Shown piece by piece: positions 1-13,049 of a DNA stretch of 64,000 nt. The translations under genes and the position numbers were made by a program. The notes under the pieces are model-generated. The model did no database searches, was not told the origin of the DNA, and worked only from the letters and a program-made list of their open reading frames with translations. Positions within the stretch are counted from its first letter, which is position 1, and every line of letters begins with the position of its first letter. The stretch is taken from positions 10,370,601-10,434,600 of the forward strand of contig NC_066326.1 in the NCBI RefSeq assembly GCF_022539315.1. Direction: 5' to 3'. Origin of the DNA: Serinus canaria (taxonomy: Eukaryota > Chordata > Aves > Passeriformes > Fringillidae).

Positions 1-2215
1 GAAAAAGCCCACTTTTCTCCACACAAAGGGAAGCTGCTGGCTGATTGCTTTAGGCAATACACGAGGTTGCTTTGTAACACATAGTTTTCTATCCAGGGTC
101 CTCTTTTAAGTGCTGCAATAGAAGAGGAGGGAGAAAGAAAAATGGAAGTGGATTCAAGTCCTCTTCACAGAGAAATGCCCAGCCCACCTTGTAAGGCTTT
201 TATCCCCTCTTGTCAAAAATAACTAGATATGGTTGAGGCTTACAGAGCTCCCAGTTCTCATTGCTCCCAACTGCCAAACCCAGATGGTCATCCTCCTTCT
301 CTGAAGCTGGAAGACCACCTCCTACTCCTTGTCTCCCTCTCAGGGGCTGGGTTTTCCATAGCCTTCCTGCACAGTGTCACTGTGTCAGGTCAGACCTACA
401 AGGCTGGCTGGTTTCTCCCCACACTGTGAGAAAACAGTCTTATTTCTAACTCTACCATCAGCTCATCTAGCTAAGGAAAAAAGGGCTGGAGGTGAAGAAA
501 TAAGAGCAGGAGTGCAAGAAGCAGTAGTAAAGATGAGAAAGATATGTCCAAATTTGGGAGATATACTAACTATGATGGGCAAAGCTTTTTTCAAAACTGC
601 AAAGCCCCCAGTGACTCGTGACAATGATGGTTATGCACTCACTAGTCCGTGTGCTAAACTTGGCACATGGGAAGCAGATGTTCATGCCAGCTCTCCATCA
701 AGACCTTCTGTGTCTCTCCAAAGCCATGTCCCTTCCAAAGCTCTCATTCCTCACCTCCCACTGAATCCTGTATTTTATGCCATCACTCTTCTTACTGGCC
801 ACACATCCATTTTCAGTAAAGATTTTGGCTGTTGGGAGTGGAAAAGGCAGAAAAGTGTTGCTGTTCCCTTGTGCATGAACTTCTCTGTGTTGCCTCCTTT
901 AGGAACCAATCCAGAGTTTCCAAATCCCCCAGCCTGATTTCCAATGCACAATGATTTATCACTGTCCCCGTTGTCTCATCCACTCTTTACATCCAGCTAT
1001 ATATTTTGGGGAAGGAGATTTACTTTTTGAGTGATGTGAAAACATTTGCTTGACATGATGGAAATTTATGAGTTGTGACTCCCAGCTCCTCCCCCAGGAC
1101 CCAGGAAAGCAACTCCTGGCAGGGGATGAGGAGGGGAGAGCAGAGTCTGCAGACAGAACCAAATGGACATGGCTTCCTGCTGACAGGAGATATTTATGGA
1201 TTTGCCAACATTTTAGTAGAAAAATAAGTAGAGTTACTGAGGTGTGGGGGGAATAGGGCAGAAACAGCAAACTCAAACACAGCCATCAATCTCCTGCCTG
1301 CCTGGGGTGACAAGTGGAGGAGAGACCTCCGTTACCCATCATTGCAAGCAACCATTACATAAGGATGCAGATGATGGACAACTTTCACAGGCTTCTGCTT
1401 TCTTTCTCCAAAGGTCTCCTGCCCCAAGGCCTTTGCATGGAAAAATGGCTCAAAGTAGACAAGACCTGTGTGTGCCAACACATTATTGCAGTGGGGCAGG
1501 TCCTTGGAGGGATGGGTGGTGTTTTCCTGGGCAGCAGTTGCACAGAGAGAGCAGCTCAGGTGTGGTGGTAGAGCTGCTCCTTGGTGTCTGCAGGGACTCA
1601 GCACCAGGGCTGGTGGGAATGTTTGTCAGCTGCTTCATGGACAGTGACTGTACCCTTCTATGATTGTCAGCTGGCAGCCTTTCACAGCCAGAGTGCTCAG
1701 TTTTATCAGAGAGCAGTCCAATTAAGCAAGTCCTAGGCAGCTTCCCTTCCACTTCTACCCTTGTTCCTGCTCATCCTCCCTTGCTTCTCTCTTTCCCTCC
1801 CAGTGGTTTCTTTCTTCCCAAGTGTTGATGCAGGTAAGGACTGAAACTGCTGCCTTTTGGTTACATTCCACACTGAAGGTCTCACCCATGAGACGACCCT
1901 GAGAGCACTTCCAGTTCTGTGGGCTTGGAGAACAGAGTTATTGCCTCAGAAATTGCTGTTTATGTGCTGTGGTGTGGGATCTAGCAGCCCCTCAAGTGGT
2001 CAATGTGTTGTTCCTCCAGCCCCAGTTTTTCCCCCGAGTTTTGTGACCAGAAGTTTGGGATGCCACACAAATGCAGAAGCTTTACAGAACCTCTGAGAGA
2101 CAGAGGTGGTGGCACAAAAGGATTTGCCAGCATTCCTGGGAGCTCAGCATGGAAAAGGGAGGGTGCTATAAAGGGAAAATCATGCTGTCAAGAAAACTTA
2201 AACTGAGCAAAAAGT
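1..2215. other. non-coding stretch, no gene recognised
   Basis: Mixed-composition sequence with few CpGs and no repeats long enough to classify. Open frames here are interrupted by stops or begin at non-ATG codons, and none resembles a known protein. A loosely pyrimidine-rich stretch lies at about 1741-1819. It resembles a splice-acceptor tract, but no plausible exon follows it. Confidence 0.6.
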
Positions 2216-2224
2216 GTTGATTTC

Positions 2225-2475
2225 GGCTTTTTTTTCTGGGGGGCTTGCTTGCTTCTTCTGTTTTTCAGTTGTTTCAGTAATAAATCATTAAGCATTTGTG
2301 CATATATGTTCACAAATTGCTTGTGGATAGTCATTTGGCTTGTACTATTTTGTGCTTTAATTGTAAAGGATGAGCATTTTATGGAAGCATATTTCAGCTT
2401 ATGGGCTACCCTGAGGATACAGCTGCCTTGTAATTCACAGTGTGTTACTGGTCAATGAAGTCTCATGATATTTAT
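2225..2475. promoter_or_regulatory. possible conserved non-coding element
   Basis: This AT-rich block of about 250 bp lacks simple-sequence structure and differs in texture from the C/T-rich DNA on both sides. It carries homeodomain-like ATTAAG and AATTG words and a GCATATATG stretch near 2300. No coding frame is convincing. The call rests only on composition and motif texture, so conservation is inferred. Confidence 0.25.
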
Positions 2476-4989
2476 TTTATCTGTAGAAACAAAAGTTCAT
2501 TTTCCAAAAGCTGAACACGTCCCAGCATGAGAGAGGATTCTGGGTACTCACATTTGGATGCAAGAACCATTCTGCTGCACCCTTCACACAAGCCTTCTCA
2601 AGGAGGAGGATGAGACAGGCATGGACATGGGTCAGTCAACCCACTGCTGCAAATCCAAACATCCCCGCCCACCATGTGTTGTATTCGCCTGACAGAATCT
2701 CCAGTCAGTTCTTCAAGTTGCACAATTTGTCCTTGGGGACCTGAAATCCAATTGCATTCATTCCAACACACGTGGCTTTGTCACACTGGCATGGCTGAAG
2801 AATAAAACTTCTGGACTGCAGGATTTGTGCTATGAGCACAAATGAGAGACTGAGGAGAAGATGCTTCCTGTGAGAAACTGCCCAGATAAAAAGGAGCAGC
2901 TCTCCACGCTGCATGTCTATTTAATTTCCCTGTTTTCACTCAGGCAGTGCATTCTGGAGGAGTGATGGACTGCCTGCTCTGCAGCTACGCTGCCCCTTCC
3001 ATCCTCCCCTCCCACCCCTCTGTTCAAACCCGACCAGCTGTGCACTGAAGACACAAACAACAGCTCGAGCACGGGTCAGCAGCAGAGACACCAGGCAGGA
3101 GGTGGCTGGTGGCACGTGGGACTGGGGGCGTGCAGTTGGCACGGGAGAGCTGAAGCTCGCCAGCTGCTGGGACCCACCCCTGCAATCTGCTGGTGCACAC
3201 AGCGCTGCAGACAAGGGCTTTGCAAAGGGAGGAATGAAACCCATGGTAGCGGCAACAATTATTTACCCCAAGTCCATGAGTTTGTTATTAATGATTTCTC
3301 CAAGCCCAGTGTGCCAGTGCAGTTCTGAGTGCCCACCCTTTATTTGCTGGAAGAGCAAATGTGGGGCGAGGCAGCACATCACAAACAGCTTCTGAGCACC
3401 ACAGAAACAGCCTGCCCCCACTGCCCTCCCAGGCAGGGACTGGAAACCTGCACACCTTATTGCTCCTCAAACACTTTCTGATTCAATCCTCTCCCCCAGA
3501 CCCCCAGCTGATGCCCAAGCCTGTAGGCAGAGTGTGTTTTCTCTGCAGAGCCACAGCCCATGGCTGAAAGCAGTGTCAGATGACAGCAGCTGTGGGGCAC
3601 AGCAGAGGACTGTCCCACAGAGCATCTGCTGGTGCTGCACTGCAGTTTGGTGCTAGCTGTGGTCAGCCCATGCTTGTGGGTACAGTGGGCAAGCTGGAGG
3701 TTAATTCCCTGGCAAGGCATGCTCCAATGGGACTGTGGGGCATCTGCAGCAGACACGCTCAGACAGCCTGGCACTGATGGACTCCTTCAGTGTATTTATC
3801 CTCCAACTCCTCATTAGATAAGGAACATTATAGATGATGAATTGGAGAGGAGAGTCTAAGCAGGGAAAGAGCTGTACACTCTAAGATTAAACTGAGGAGT
3901 TGGCTTCCCAACAAGCTCAGCATCATCTTCACTATGGGCCAGGTCTTCTGAGGTTAAAATATCTTACATTCAACACACAGGGCAAAGCCATCAAGCCAGA
4001 GGTGTGCCAATATTCCTAGCAAGAGTAAAAAGTCTTTTTTGGAGTATTTTTTCCTTGGCTGAGACTGTCACCCAGGAGTTGTCCTTATCATCGTGTTTGT
4101 AGTTCCTGCCTGCCAAACAGGAACTGGATTTTAATCAACAATTTGTTTCCCTTCAGGGCACCAAGCAGTTCTGCTTAGACTTTGGGATATGACCAACACT
4201 CCCCTACACTTCATCAATACAAATGAGCAGTGCTGTTGCTTAGTAGTGATTTTTAAGTAGTTATGAGGCTAAAACTGGTCTTTTACACAATTTTCTCTGA
4301 GGAGACAGGAGGGGAAAGCAAGGACTGAAGTTGTGTATCTCTGTGCCAGCTGCTGGGATATGGGGTGTTTGAATTAACAGTACTCACTGAAGAATATGGG
4401 GAGAAAGTGGCAATATTTACATTTCAGTAGGGAATTGAGTTCTCTTGCTCCTAAATTTCTTGAGACCCATTCCACTTGGGACACATTTCCCTGAAGGTGG
4501 GTCTGGACTGATCTAGGAATAACACCATGGGGCATATCACAGGGATTACATCTAATGCCAGTCACAAGAAAATGCAAACCAAGATCTTGCACAGAGCAGT
4601 TCCTATGTAGAGCAATTCCTTCAAAATTGCTTGAACAAAACTGGAGCTGATTATTGCTCTTGTTCTGGAGGGGCAGAAGGTTTTGATTCTTTTCTGCAGC
4701 ATCTTTCACAGTTGATGGTTGGCTTCCTTGCAGGGGACCTTGTCCTCTCTCCTGTCCTGGCAAGTGGCCTAGAGATTTATCTGTTCAACTCACACAGACA
4801 CTTGTTTGGGGGAATGTAGATAACATTTCTGCCTCTTGCAAAGGCATGGCCACCCTTGCTCACATGGATTGTTCCTGTGCAAAGGCACTGGAGCCCTCAC
4901 ACCATGGCAGTGTGCTAATTCTCAGTCCGACTTTCAGCTTCCTGAATTTAATCTGAACTTTTCTGTGTAACACTCATGTTATGGAAAAT
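2476..4989. other. non-coding stretch, no gene recognised
   Basis: Ordinary mixed-composition DNA, richer in G and C between about 2930 and 3800, with CAGCTG-type words and short C runs. Overlapping open frames occur on both strands in the GC-richer part, as expected where stop codons are rare. None has a recognisable domain. Confidence 0.6.
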
Positions 4990-5220
4990 CAGTTGTAATA
5001 GACAAGGACCATTATTGTTCTTCAGGTCAAGCAATCAATGCAGTAATTTCCTTCCACTTTAATGCTATTATTTGGCTGTAATCATTTCCAGTTGAGTTTG
5101 CATGAAAATGAAGTTGAAATTTCTCCTGGTCACATTTATCTAGAAAATTTTCAAGACTCTGCTCTAGAAAACCAAGACTTTGTTCCAATGAGCTTTAATT
5201 AATGGTGATCATGATTCTGC
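4990..5220. promoter_or_regulatory. possible conserved non-coding element
   Basis: AT-rich block with a SOX-like ATTGTTC word near 5014 and several homeodomain-like TAATT/ATTA words. It has no internal repeat and no useful open frame. It resembles conserved enhancer sequence in texture only. A cross-species alignment is needed to show constraint. Confidence 0.25.
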
Positions 5221-8200
5221 TGCTCTCTAAGGATTTCATACCTTCTGGAGATGTCACCAAAGACACTCAAGGGATACTATAATTCACTGTATATTTCTGC
5301 CTGAGAGAGATCTCACTATGGCCTTGGATTGCAGCCTGAATGCATTTTTTGTTAGCTTTTTAGCAGCAAAGCTAAACCAGAAAAAATCCCAAACCCTCTC
5401 TTTTATGGGCAGTCAGATCAGCCCTCAGTGATAAAGGAAACCAGAACATTGCCTGGAAAGCAAGGCTCAAAACACTGGCAGTTTTCTGCCATAAATCCTG
5501 TTCCTTAAACAACACATCCATATATAATGGTTTAAATAAAGCAGGACCAGATGCAGTTCAGAAAAGAAAGTAGCTAAAAAGAATGCTGTTATTTAGGGCT
5601 TTCCATAATACAACTACCATGGCTTATATATTGGTGCAGGGGTCTACAGCCCTTTAATTTTCCTGACAGGTTTATGCACAGTTATCCCTTCAGAGGCTGC
5701 TTCTGATGCCTCTTCTGCACTGTGTGATATTGCAAGTCATGAAGAATGTCAACACAGATCCCAGTCTTTTTTGCCTAGGACGTGTCTTTCCCCAATATGT
5801 TGTTGTGTGGTCTGGGAGAAGGGGAGGAGACCTTAAATACAACATATCTGGGGTTCTTCAGTCAGCAGGGGCTGATTCAGATGGTGCATCAGATGAGACT
5901 CCATTGTCCAGTTTTTCCCTGGGTCTCCAACTAGTTGACAGGGAAAAAGGAGAAACTTTGACCCAGTTTCTTAAAATCCTTGCAGAGACGTGCTCCAAGA
6001 GCATCCAAAAGCAGCAGCACTTTATAAAGGCCATTGTTTGCTGAGATAGACTTGGCCTGGCATCCTTGTGCCTGTTAGAAAGAGCCTTCTGCATTGTAAG
6101 GCCGGTGTCCAAAAGCAGAGGGACTGTTGGAGCAGAAAATTTGAGGCACACTCAGAAAAGCATGGAGTTGACTTTGCTAACCAGGTTTCCCTTGTGCTTA
6201 GCAACAGCTCCAGTGGGCCCCTGGGAGTTTTCAGTAGTCGGGAGCCTTGTTCCTTGGCAGAAACATAATGTTGGCTGTTTAGCATGCTGCTGAACCTGTA
6301 ATCTACAGCCAAGCAATAGCAAACGCTGGAGCCAAGTGAACAGCAGGCTTGGAAGGGGGTTGTTTGTGAGGGCTGATTTCCTCTGCCATTTGCAAAAGGG
6401 CATCCTGCAGCCAGGCCATATGATTCTGGACTCTGCCTCACTGTGGATGTGCTGCCTCAGTGCTCTGCTTGTGCAAAATCCAGTGCCACTCCTGACAGAT
6501 TCAGGCGACATCAGGTGACTGTTCAGTAGGCAGGTGAGAGGCTCATTAAAATCAAAGAATTTGCTACCCCAGAACATGCAGAGCAAAGCTAGATGCTGCA
6601 AATGCTTTTCCCCAAGGTGCTGACCAAAGCAGAGCTCTCTTTTTGCACCTGGAATCTTCTCCAACACTATTTTGTTCTTTTGGCATCATTCTTACTGAAT
6701 CTCCACCCTGCTTTGACCAGCTTGCCTTTTTCATGGAGTCACTTGTGGCTGTGTCCCACTTCAAGAGCACATGTAGGTATCTCAGCCCACTCAAGACCAC
6801 AATCACTCAGAACCATGACCCACAATATCCCCTGCTGCTTCCCCCCTGAGTAGTTTTGAAGCAATGGACACCAATCACAATAAATTGCTCCAAATGGCTC
6901 AGCAGTTTGCTGGTATGGAGAAATGATGAGCAGGACAACTGTAGATTAATTTTCACTTGTACTCCCAGCCAGAATTGGCATGGACTACTGACTATGGTAA
7001 GTTGAGCAAATTCATTTTTGCCTGTGACCTCTGCCAGGATTTTAATGCAAGGTCTAGTACACAAAATGATTATCAAAGGACTAAATGATTATCAAAGGAC
7101 TGTCTACATGTGTCTGTTGAACACATCAGTGCACCCAATTCCAGGGAAGTGTCATGCATACTTCCAGCACAATCCTAACTTGGGGGAAATGTTTCATTTT
7201 CCCCTCACCAAAAGTGAGTTATGTATTTGAAGAGTGAAAAAACAGGCACATCCTCTGCTTGTGGAGCAGAGTTCCCCTCCTCCCCTCTCCTCACAGAGAA
7301 AGGTGAAATTTCTCACTCAGCACCATGCTCTGCTCCATTATGTCCATATCTTTGTGTGTTCCCACACCCCTTTCCCTTCCTGTCATGTCCAGCAGGCAAC
7401 TGGGATCATTTGTACTAAGCTTTGTTGACAGAGGTAAAAAAAAAAATAGAACTGACTACAGCATAATGTAATCAAAACAAAAAAAACTGGGCTTCCTTTT
7501 CACTTATTAAACAAAAAGCCAGGATACACTTTTGGGAAACTCTAGGCCGTGTCCCAATTGTCTTTTTTCCAGTTCCAGCTCCAAATGAGAGATTTGATAA
7601 TGGTTTATTTCAAGATGTAGAGTGTCAACTCCCTATGTCATGTCCCAAGTGTCCAGATAGCACAGGCATGCAAGACAGACACCACGCACACTGAGAAAGC
7701 AAGGAAAAGAGAGTCTGATACAGGGTTCATGTCCAGGAGATGACAACACACCCACAATGCTCCCTGCTGTGGGGAGGGGGCCAAGCTGGACTGAGCTTCC
7801 CAGACTTCCTGGGCAAACTGGTGGCATTGGTGCCATAAGATGGTGCTGTGCCACTGACTTATGGAGGTGTCACTGGGGTCACCACATGCACTGCCCCCAT
7901 TCCAGCCACTGTGACTGTCTTGAGCATTCTGGGACAACCCTGCCATCCATGTCCCCTTCTCCACACTTTTGAAAGAGCTAAGTGGGGTCTGCAGATGGGA
8001 ATAGGTGACCCTTAGTGCTGCCAAAATCATCCTGGGGTTTAGACAGCACCATCTCCCATCCCTAGCTGCCATATGAAATTTGGCTCAGCATCATTTGGTG
8101 GTGTTGGAGTCCAGCATGAATCATCCAGCATGAGCCCCCCACTGAAGCAAATACATGACAGGCAAAAGAAAGCACAGAACACCTTGGTCCAGGCTTGGTA

Positions 8201-8439
8201 AAATCCCACCTCCTTCAGCTTGTGTCCTCACACATTCCCTCCTCAGCCCCCCCTCCACATGCCAGACTGGTCACTGTCCCTGGAGTCAGCTCCATCTGAC
8301 AGCTCCCTTGCAGGCTGACAGCTTCACAGGGGACTCCAGGAGACCCACAGGTTGCCCTTTTGCCCTTGTTAACATCTGTATTATGAACAACACTAATGGC
8401 AACATGACAAGCTGGAGATAGATGGATGTAAACAAACTC
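5221..8439. other. non-coding stretch, no gene recognised
   Basis: No gene recognised. Contents are a run of 11 A at 7436-7446, a perfect 19-bp tandem duplication listed separately, and long overlapping open frames on both strands at about 5.7-6.9 kb that give no recognisable protein. The 139- and 171-codon minus-strand frames at 6022-6441 and 6152-6667 overlap each other in different frames, which argues for chance. Confidence 0.6.
7064..7101. repeat. perfect 19-bp tandem duplication
   Basis: The 19-bp unit AAATGATTATCAAAGGACT occurs twice head to tail at 7064-7082 and 7083-7101 with no mismatch. Perfect identity in otherwise diverged non-coding DNA suggests a recent local duplication, for example by replication slippage. 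Confidence 0.95.
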
Positions 8440-8545
8440 CCAGCAACAGTCATAGGAGAATTATTTGCATCATTATCTCTTTCTTCATTACCTGCAAATG
8501 ATCAGGACATTTATATTTTTGACATGTGCTGCTGGCCAGTTTAGC
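8440..8545. promoter_or_regulatory. possible conserved non-coding element with octamer
   Basis: Short AT-rich block with a perfect POU-factor octamer on the minus strand (ATTTGCAT, 8463-8470), followed by a TGCAAATGAT word near 8492. No open frame of note. Octamers also occur by chance, so the regulatory reading is tentative. Confidence 0.25.
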
Positions 8546-8582
8546 AGATGCAGGTTTAATTCTTCTCCTTCATTGAAAAGGG

Positions 8583-8597
8583 GAAGAAGAAGAAGAA
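8583..8597 (+). repeat. (GAA)5 microsatellite
   Basis: Five uninterrupted GAA triplets. Short and probably of no consequence, but a candidate length polymorphism. Confidence 0.9.
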
Positions 8598-8599
8598 GG

Positions 8600-10329
8600 A
8601 CTGGAAAGGCTTTGCCCTTGTTTATGGGAAAGCTCTAAAGGCTGAAGGAAAGCTGAAGATCACCCTGGCAGTGGTGCCAGTCTGTTTATAAGCTATGGGC
8701 ACAATAAGCAGAAATTCTCAGGTTAGAAATCATTCTTCCTCAAAAGGAGAGAAAACAGGTATTGGGGCAGCACATGTTACAGAAATCACATGGGAAGGTC
8801 AGTGGATGAACAGAAGAGCACAAGGTGCAACTAAACCTGTGCTTCCTGTCAGTGTCCCAAGGTATTGAAGGGAGAGAGAGATTTATAGGGCCTAGGTATT
8901 AGGGAATGGTTAGGGAATATTCATTTTCCCAGGGTGACCAAGGGACTTTTTGGCTGCTGCCAAGACAATCTCTTGGAGATCCATGGAGGAACATGCAGCT
9001 AGGAATTTCTCTGAACAGGAGAAGGCAAAGTGCAAGGGCTGCATGATTCAGAAAGAAGAATGGGCTGTGTCTCTTTCTTTAAAAATCAGACAGATATTTG
9101 GGTTATCCCCATGCACAGGAGTCACCACCATCTTTGAGGCCTGAGAGATGAATGAAGAATGTTCTCCTCAGGGCCTTCACTGCTGGAAAGATATTCTGCT
9201 GCCTGTAAGGATGGGATGTGGGGTGAGGAAGGGGTGTGAAGCACAAGCAGTTTGTGAATGTGGGCTACCTGCATGGCAGAGCTGCTGGACAATCCACTGG
9301 AAGCAGGAGCTGGCTTGCAGGGCAGTTACTTGATATCAAACATGATATCTACAGGACTAGAAGCGAGGGGAATTGTGGTTAAATCTCACACCAGGTCTCC
9401 TCCAGACACACGAGAGTGTTCAGCTGGAAGTGCAGAAGCAGAGCCATCTCTGAAGGAAAGGTGCAGGGCTGAGGTGAGGTTCCTGACTCACTGCAGTGTT
9501 TTGGCTGTGAGAAGAGCTCACCTTTGGCATGCAGTGCAGCCCTTGGCCCCTGCAGGCTTCCAGCTGTGCTGCCAGGCAGTGCCAGTGCTGCTGGCTTTGC
9601 TGGCATGAGCAGCTCTGTGCTGGGAGCACAACAAAGGCAGCAGCTCATTAGACAGAGGCCAAAGAGCACCTGAAACAGGACATATGCTGGAGTTTTCCTT
9701 GGCCTCTAAGCAAAAGCCACTGCTGATGGAAGTAACAAGATACATAGAAGGTAAAAGGCCCACAGTCCAACCAAATTCTTGTCCTGTGAAGCCATGCCAT
9801 GCCTAGTACCCCAATGCCCTTACTTCTTCACATAAGAAGCTGCAGACTTTAATCCTGTGGTATATATTTTCAGAGTCTCTTATCATTTTCTTCATCCTAA
9901 AGGCACCACTGTATTTTTCAGGTGACATGTCTAATGCAGGTGGTGCTATGTTCCAGCTGGATCCCAACATGACTCCAAAGATCTCTCCAGAAATATAAAA
10001 ACCTGCTTAGAAAAAAACTTGCCTAACTTTGTCACCAGTAAAAAAAATCCCATGGAACCAGACCCAGCAAGGAATTAATACAACATGCCACGTGATACAA
10101 TTACTTATTTTTATGGAGTCAAGCCATCTGGTTGTTTTGTTTATTTCAGACATTTTCCCTATAACAGATCTCATCCCTTCATATGTTTTTCTTATTTAAG
10201 AAAAAAAAAAAATCACCAAACCTCAAAATCCAAAGTACTGAGATTACACACAGGAAGGACTTGGAAAGTTTCACAGAGAAAATTCTATATGAGCTGTTCT
10301 GTGCTTTTCCAGAGGACCCCCAGGATTTT
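8600..10329. other. non-coding stretch, no gene recognised
   Basis: Mixed composition with no classified repeat. A run of 12 A lies at 10201-10212. Several overlapping open frames at 9.25-9.77 kb on both strands reflect a locally stop-poor GC-richer patch and do not resemble a protein. Confidence 0.6.
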
Positions 10330-10625
10330 CTTCATTTAGATTTATGAAAGGACCAGCATATTGATTATGTAACTGCCATCTGAAGTTTAATAATATATAG
10401 AAGAAGTAAATGGAGCTGCTGAGGAATTTAACTGGCCTATAAATAGAGAGTGGCATCCCCATTAATTCATTAAAGGTATATGGGAAGTGTAACGTATTCC
10501 AATTAACATTTCATAAGATGGTTGTAGCTTGTTAGTTATGAACCAACATTTGTCATTTTCTTTTTAGAGCAATTAAATGATATCCAATTCCCTTGGCAGG
10601 CTGGAGCTGTCTCCTTTGATAGCTT
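10330..10625. promoter_or_regulatory. possible conserved non-coding element with MEF2-type site
   Basis: AT-rich block just left of a long pyrimidine tract. It contains a perfect match to the MEF2 consensus (CTATAAATAG, 10437-10446), with homeodomain-like TTAATTCATTAA and CAATTAAC words nearby. There are no simple repeats inside. Function is inferred from motifs only. Confidence 0.3.
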
Positions 10626-10676
10626 TCAAAGTTTCTGGAGAGGACACATACGAAAACTAAAGAGGTTTCTGGTTTG

Positions 10677-10865
10677 CTTCTTTTTCTTTTTTTTTTCTTT
10701 TTTTCTCTTTTCTCTCTTTTTCTCTTTTCCTTTTTTTCTCTTTTCTCTCTTTTTTTATCTTTTTTTCCCCCCTCTTTTTCTTTTTTCTCTTTTCTCTTTT
10801 TTTTCTCTTTTTCTTTTCTTTTTTCTTCCACCTCTTCCTTTTTTTCTCCTCTCACTCTTTCTCTC
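10677..10865 (+). repeat. long polypyrimidine (T/C) tract
   Basis: About 190 bp that is almost entirely T and C on this strand. Purine interruptions are seen only at 10757, 10830 and 10854, giving pure pyrimidine runs of 80 bp (10677-10756) and 72 bp (10758-10829). It is built from irregular CTTT, CTCTTT and T-run units. Such mirror-symmetric homopurine/homopyrimidine DNA can form triplex (H-DNA). The Lys/Glu-rich minus-strand frame across it is an artefact of the tract. Confidence 0.95.
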
Positions 10866-13049
10866 TGCCAATTAGAAAACATTCTGAAAACATTCTGCAT
10901 CCTGAATGGGCTTATTCACCCATCATTCAGTGAAATAACCACTAGCTAGATATATCTTGCTTAAGCACAACAACTGGCCTGGTACCAGATGAGCTTGATA
11001 TTTATTTAACAAACAGTGCTGTCTTCGTAGATCTAAATTAGAGCCTTATTTGAAATACTTAAAGTTTACCCATTACTGTTTGCCCTCAGTGAAAATCCAA
11101 GTTCTGGTTACGTCCCTGCTCACTAGGATTAGAACTGTCACAATATTTATTTAACAGGAGGAGGCATGCTAAGCCATGCTGCAAACATTGCTGTGCCAAT
11201 ATGAAGAGGAACTTACTGCTTTTTACAGTGTTTCTTTCTCTGCATGTGCTCTCTCTCCATCCCTCCCTCTTTCCTCTTCTTCCTGCTGTCCCCATGTTCT
11301 CCTGCCCCTCCAGCCCCTCCACATGACCCCTCCCACAGATGGCATTTCTATTGTCCATAGAATGATTCTGGTGGAAAAATGTGTTTGAAAAACATTTGGG
11401 ATTGGTGCTGATGGAGGGAAGGAGGGCAGTGCATGGCCTGTCCCCTCTCCTGGTGTCCCTTGTGCCCCAAACTACACTGATCAATGCCATGGTCACGTGG
11501 TAGGGCACAGAGTCCTGGCCTCTTGGTTCCTCATCCCCCTTGCTGAAACCCCTGCTGCACCACAAACTGCCTCCAGCTGGGAGACACGTGTCCCTCAGCC
11601 ATTAGTTCAGGTTATTTCCCACAGCAGCAAGGCCAGGTGCACTCTGGGTCCTTTCCCATCTCCTTGGGAAAATGTAAGCTATGGTGGGGGAGGGAAATTG
11701 TTCTTCTGTTTTGCTGGGTGTTGCAAATTCCCATTCCCAGCAGGGAATGGATGAATAAATACCCTTGGTACAAGTGCTAGGATAGCCTGGTATTTTCCCC
11801 TTCTTTTTGAGATACAAAACACAGATCCCTCCCTCCAGTCTGCAAAGCCTGCTGAATTTCCAGAGCTCAGCAAAGGGTGGTTTCCTATCTCCAGCCTTCT
11901 AAAAAGACAGCAGCACAAGGGAAGGAAAAGCAGCAGCAAAAAGGTAGGAGGAAGACTGTGGTAAGCAGTATGCATGTATTTTCTGCTGATAATTATGAAA
12001 GGACATAGTTGCTATCTCAAGAAGTTAGTATTTTCAGCCTGATTTCCTCAGCAATCATTCTGTCTGTCAGTTCTCCTTTAATAACTTTTGAACCAGTTGG
12101 CCAATTTTGATCAGACTTGACAGACAGATGGAATTTTGAGTGGTACCAAGTTCTTGCTGGGTTTACAGAGCTGGTGCCATGTTGAGCCCAGAGAGCACAG
12201 CTCCCCACTGAAGGGAGCAGCCCATGAGGGCTGCACAGAACCCTCTGAGCAGGGCAGGATCACCCTGAATGCTGGCAGCACTGGAACCCCCCCAGGTATG
12301 GATGCTGCATAGAAACATTTCTGAGCCCCAGGTGAACTCTGGGTCTCCAGAAAGAGGAGAGGGTAGGGCAGGGGAATGGGAGGGAGAGAGATTGCCAGGT
12401 GTCCTTTGGGACAGATGTATTGCTGTGCAGAATAAAGAACTCCAGGGAATACCCTAGGCTCTTCAGAAAGGGCTGGAAAAGCAGGGGAAAATAAAGCCTA
12501 CAGGTATAGCATCCCAAAAGCCAGGAATGAAGGAAACACTGCTGTTCAGTCTACTAAAAGCATAATGAGGAAAGCAAGTCCAACTGCTTTCAGCTAACCC
12601 ATCCCAGTCTCTGGGTGAGGAACACTCCATTCAAGGACTGAATTCCAGAGCCAACAGACTTGTAACAGCCAATTATCGTTTCAGCTACAGATGGGAAAAC
12701 CTGATAAAATGAGTCCTGTATGGACAGGGGATTGAAATAGAGCTTGGGCAGGGATTGCAGCCAGAGATTAGTGGCCATAAATACATCAAGCAAAGGGCTT
12801 TAAGACACATGCATAGCACCACCATTTATAAACTGCCATGTGTCCCAATTCATACCTCACCATTCATGGGCATGCTGGGAAGGCTGCACAACTCAGGCAC
12901 AGGCTCCTCATGAAGAAAGACCCTTTTCCTTTAATGTTACTGCAGCTTTCAGAAACTGCAGTGGTTTTTTGTTTGGGTGTTTTTAGTCCCAAGGCCAACC
13001 AAGAAAAAGAAAAAAAAAGCATCTGTGCCTATTAAGTTGTCTCTCATCT
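10866..13049. other. non-coding stretch, no gene recognised
   Basis: No gene recognised. A C/T-rich stretch lies at about 11230-11335. The 159-codon minus-strand frame at 11086-11565 crosses it and shows no family signature. The rest is mixed-composition DNA. Confidence 0.6.

Noticed and set aside
374..937. 187-codon open frame, the longest in the window
   Set aside because: It opens at GTG, not ATG, has no recognisable domain, and its translation has the composition of random vertebrate intergenic DNA.
10553..10900. 115-codon Lys/Glu-rich minus-strand frame
   Set aside because: It is the translation of the polypyrimidine tract and a low-complexity artefact.
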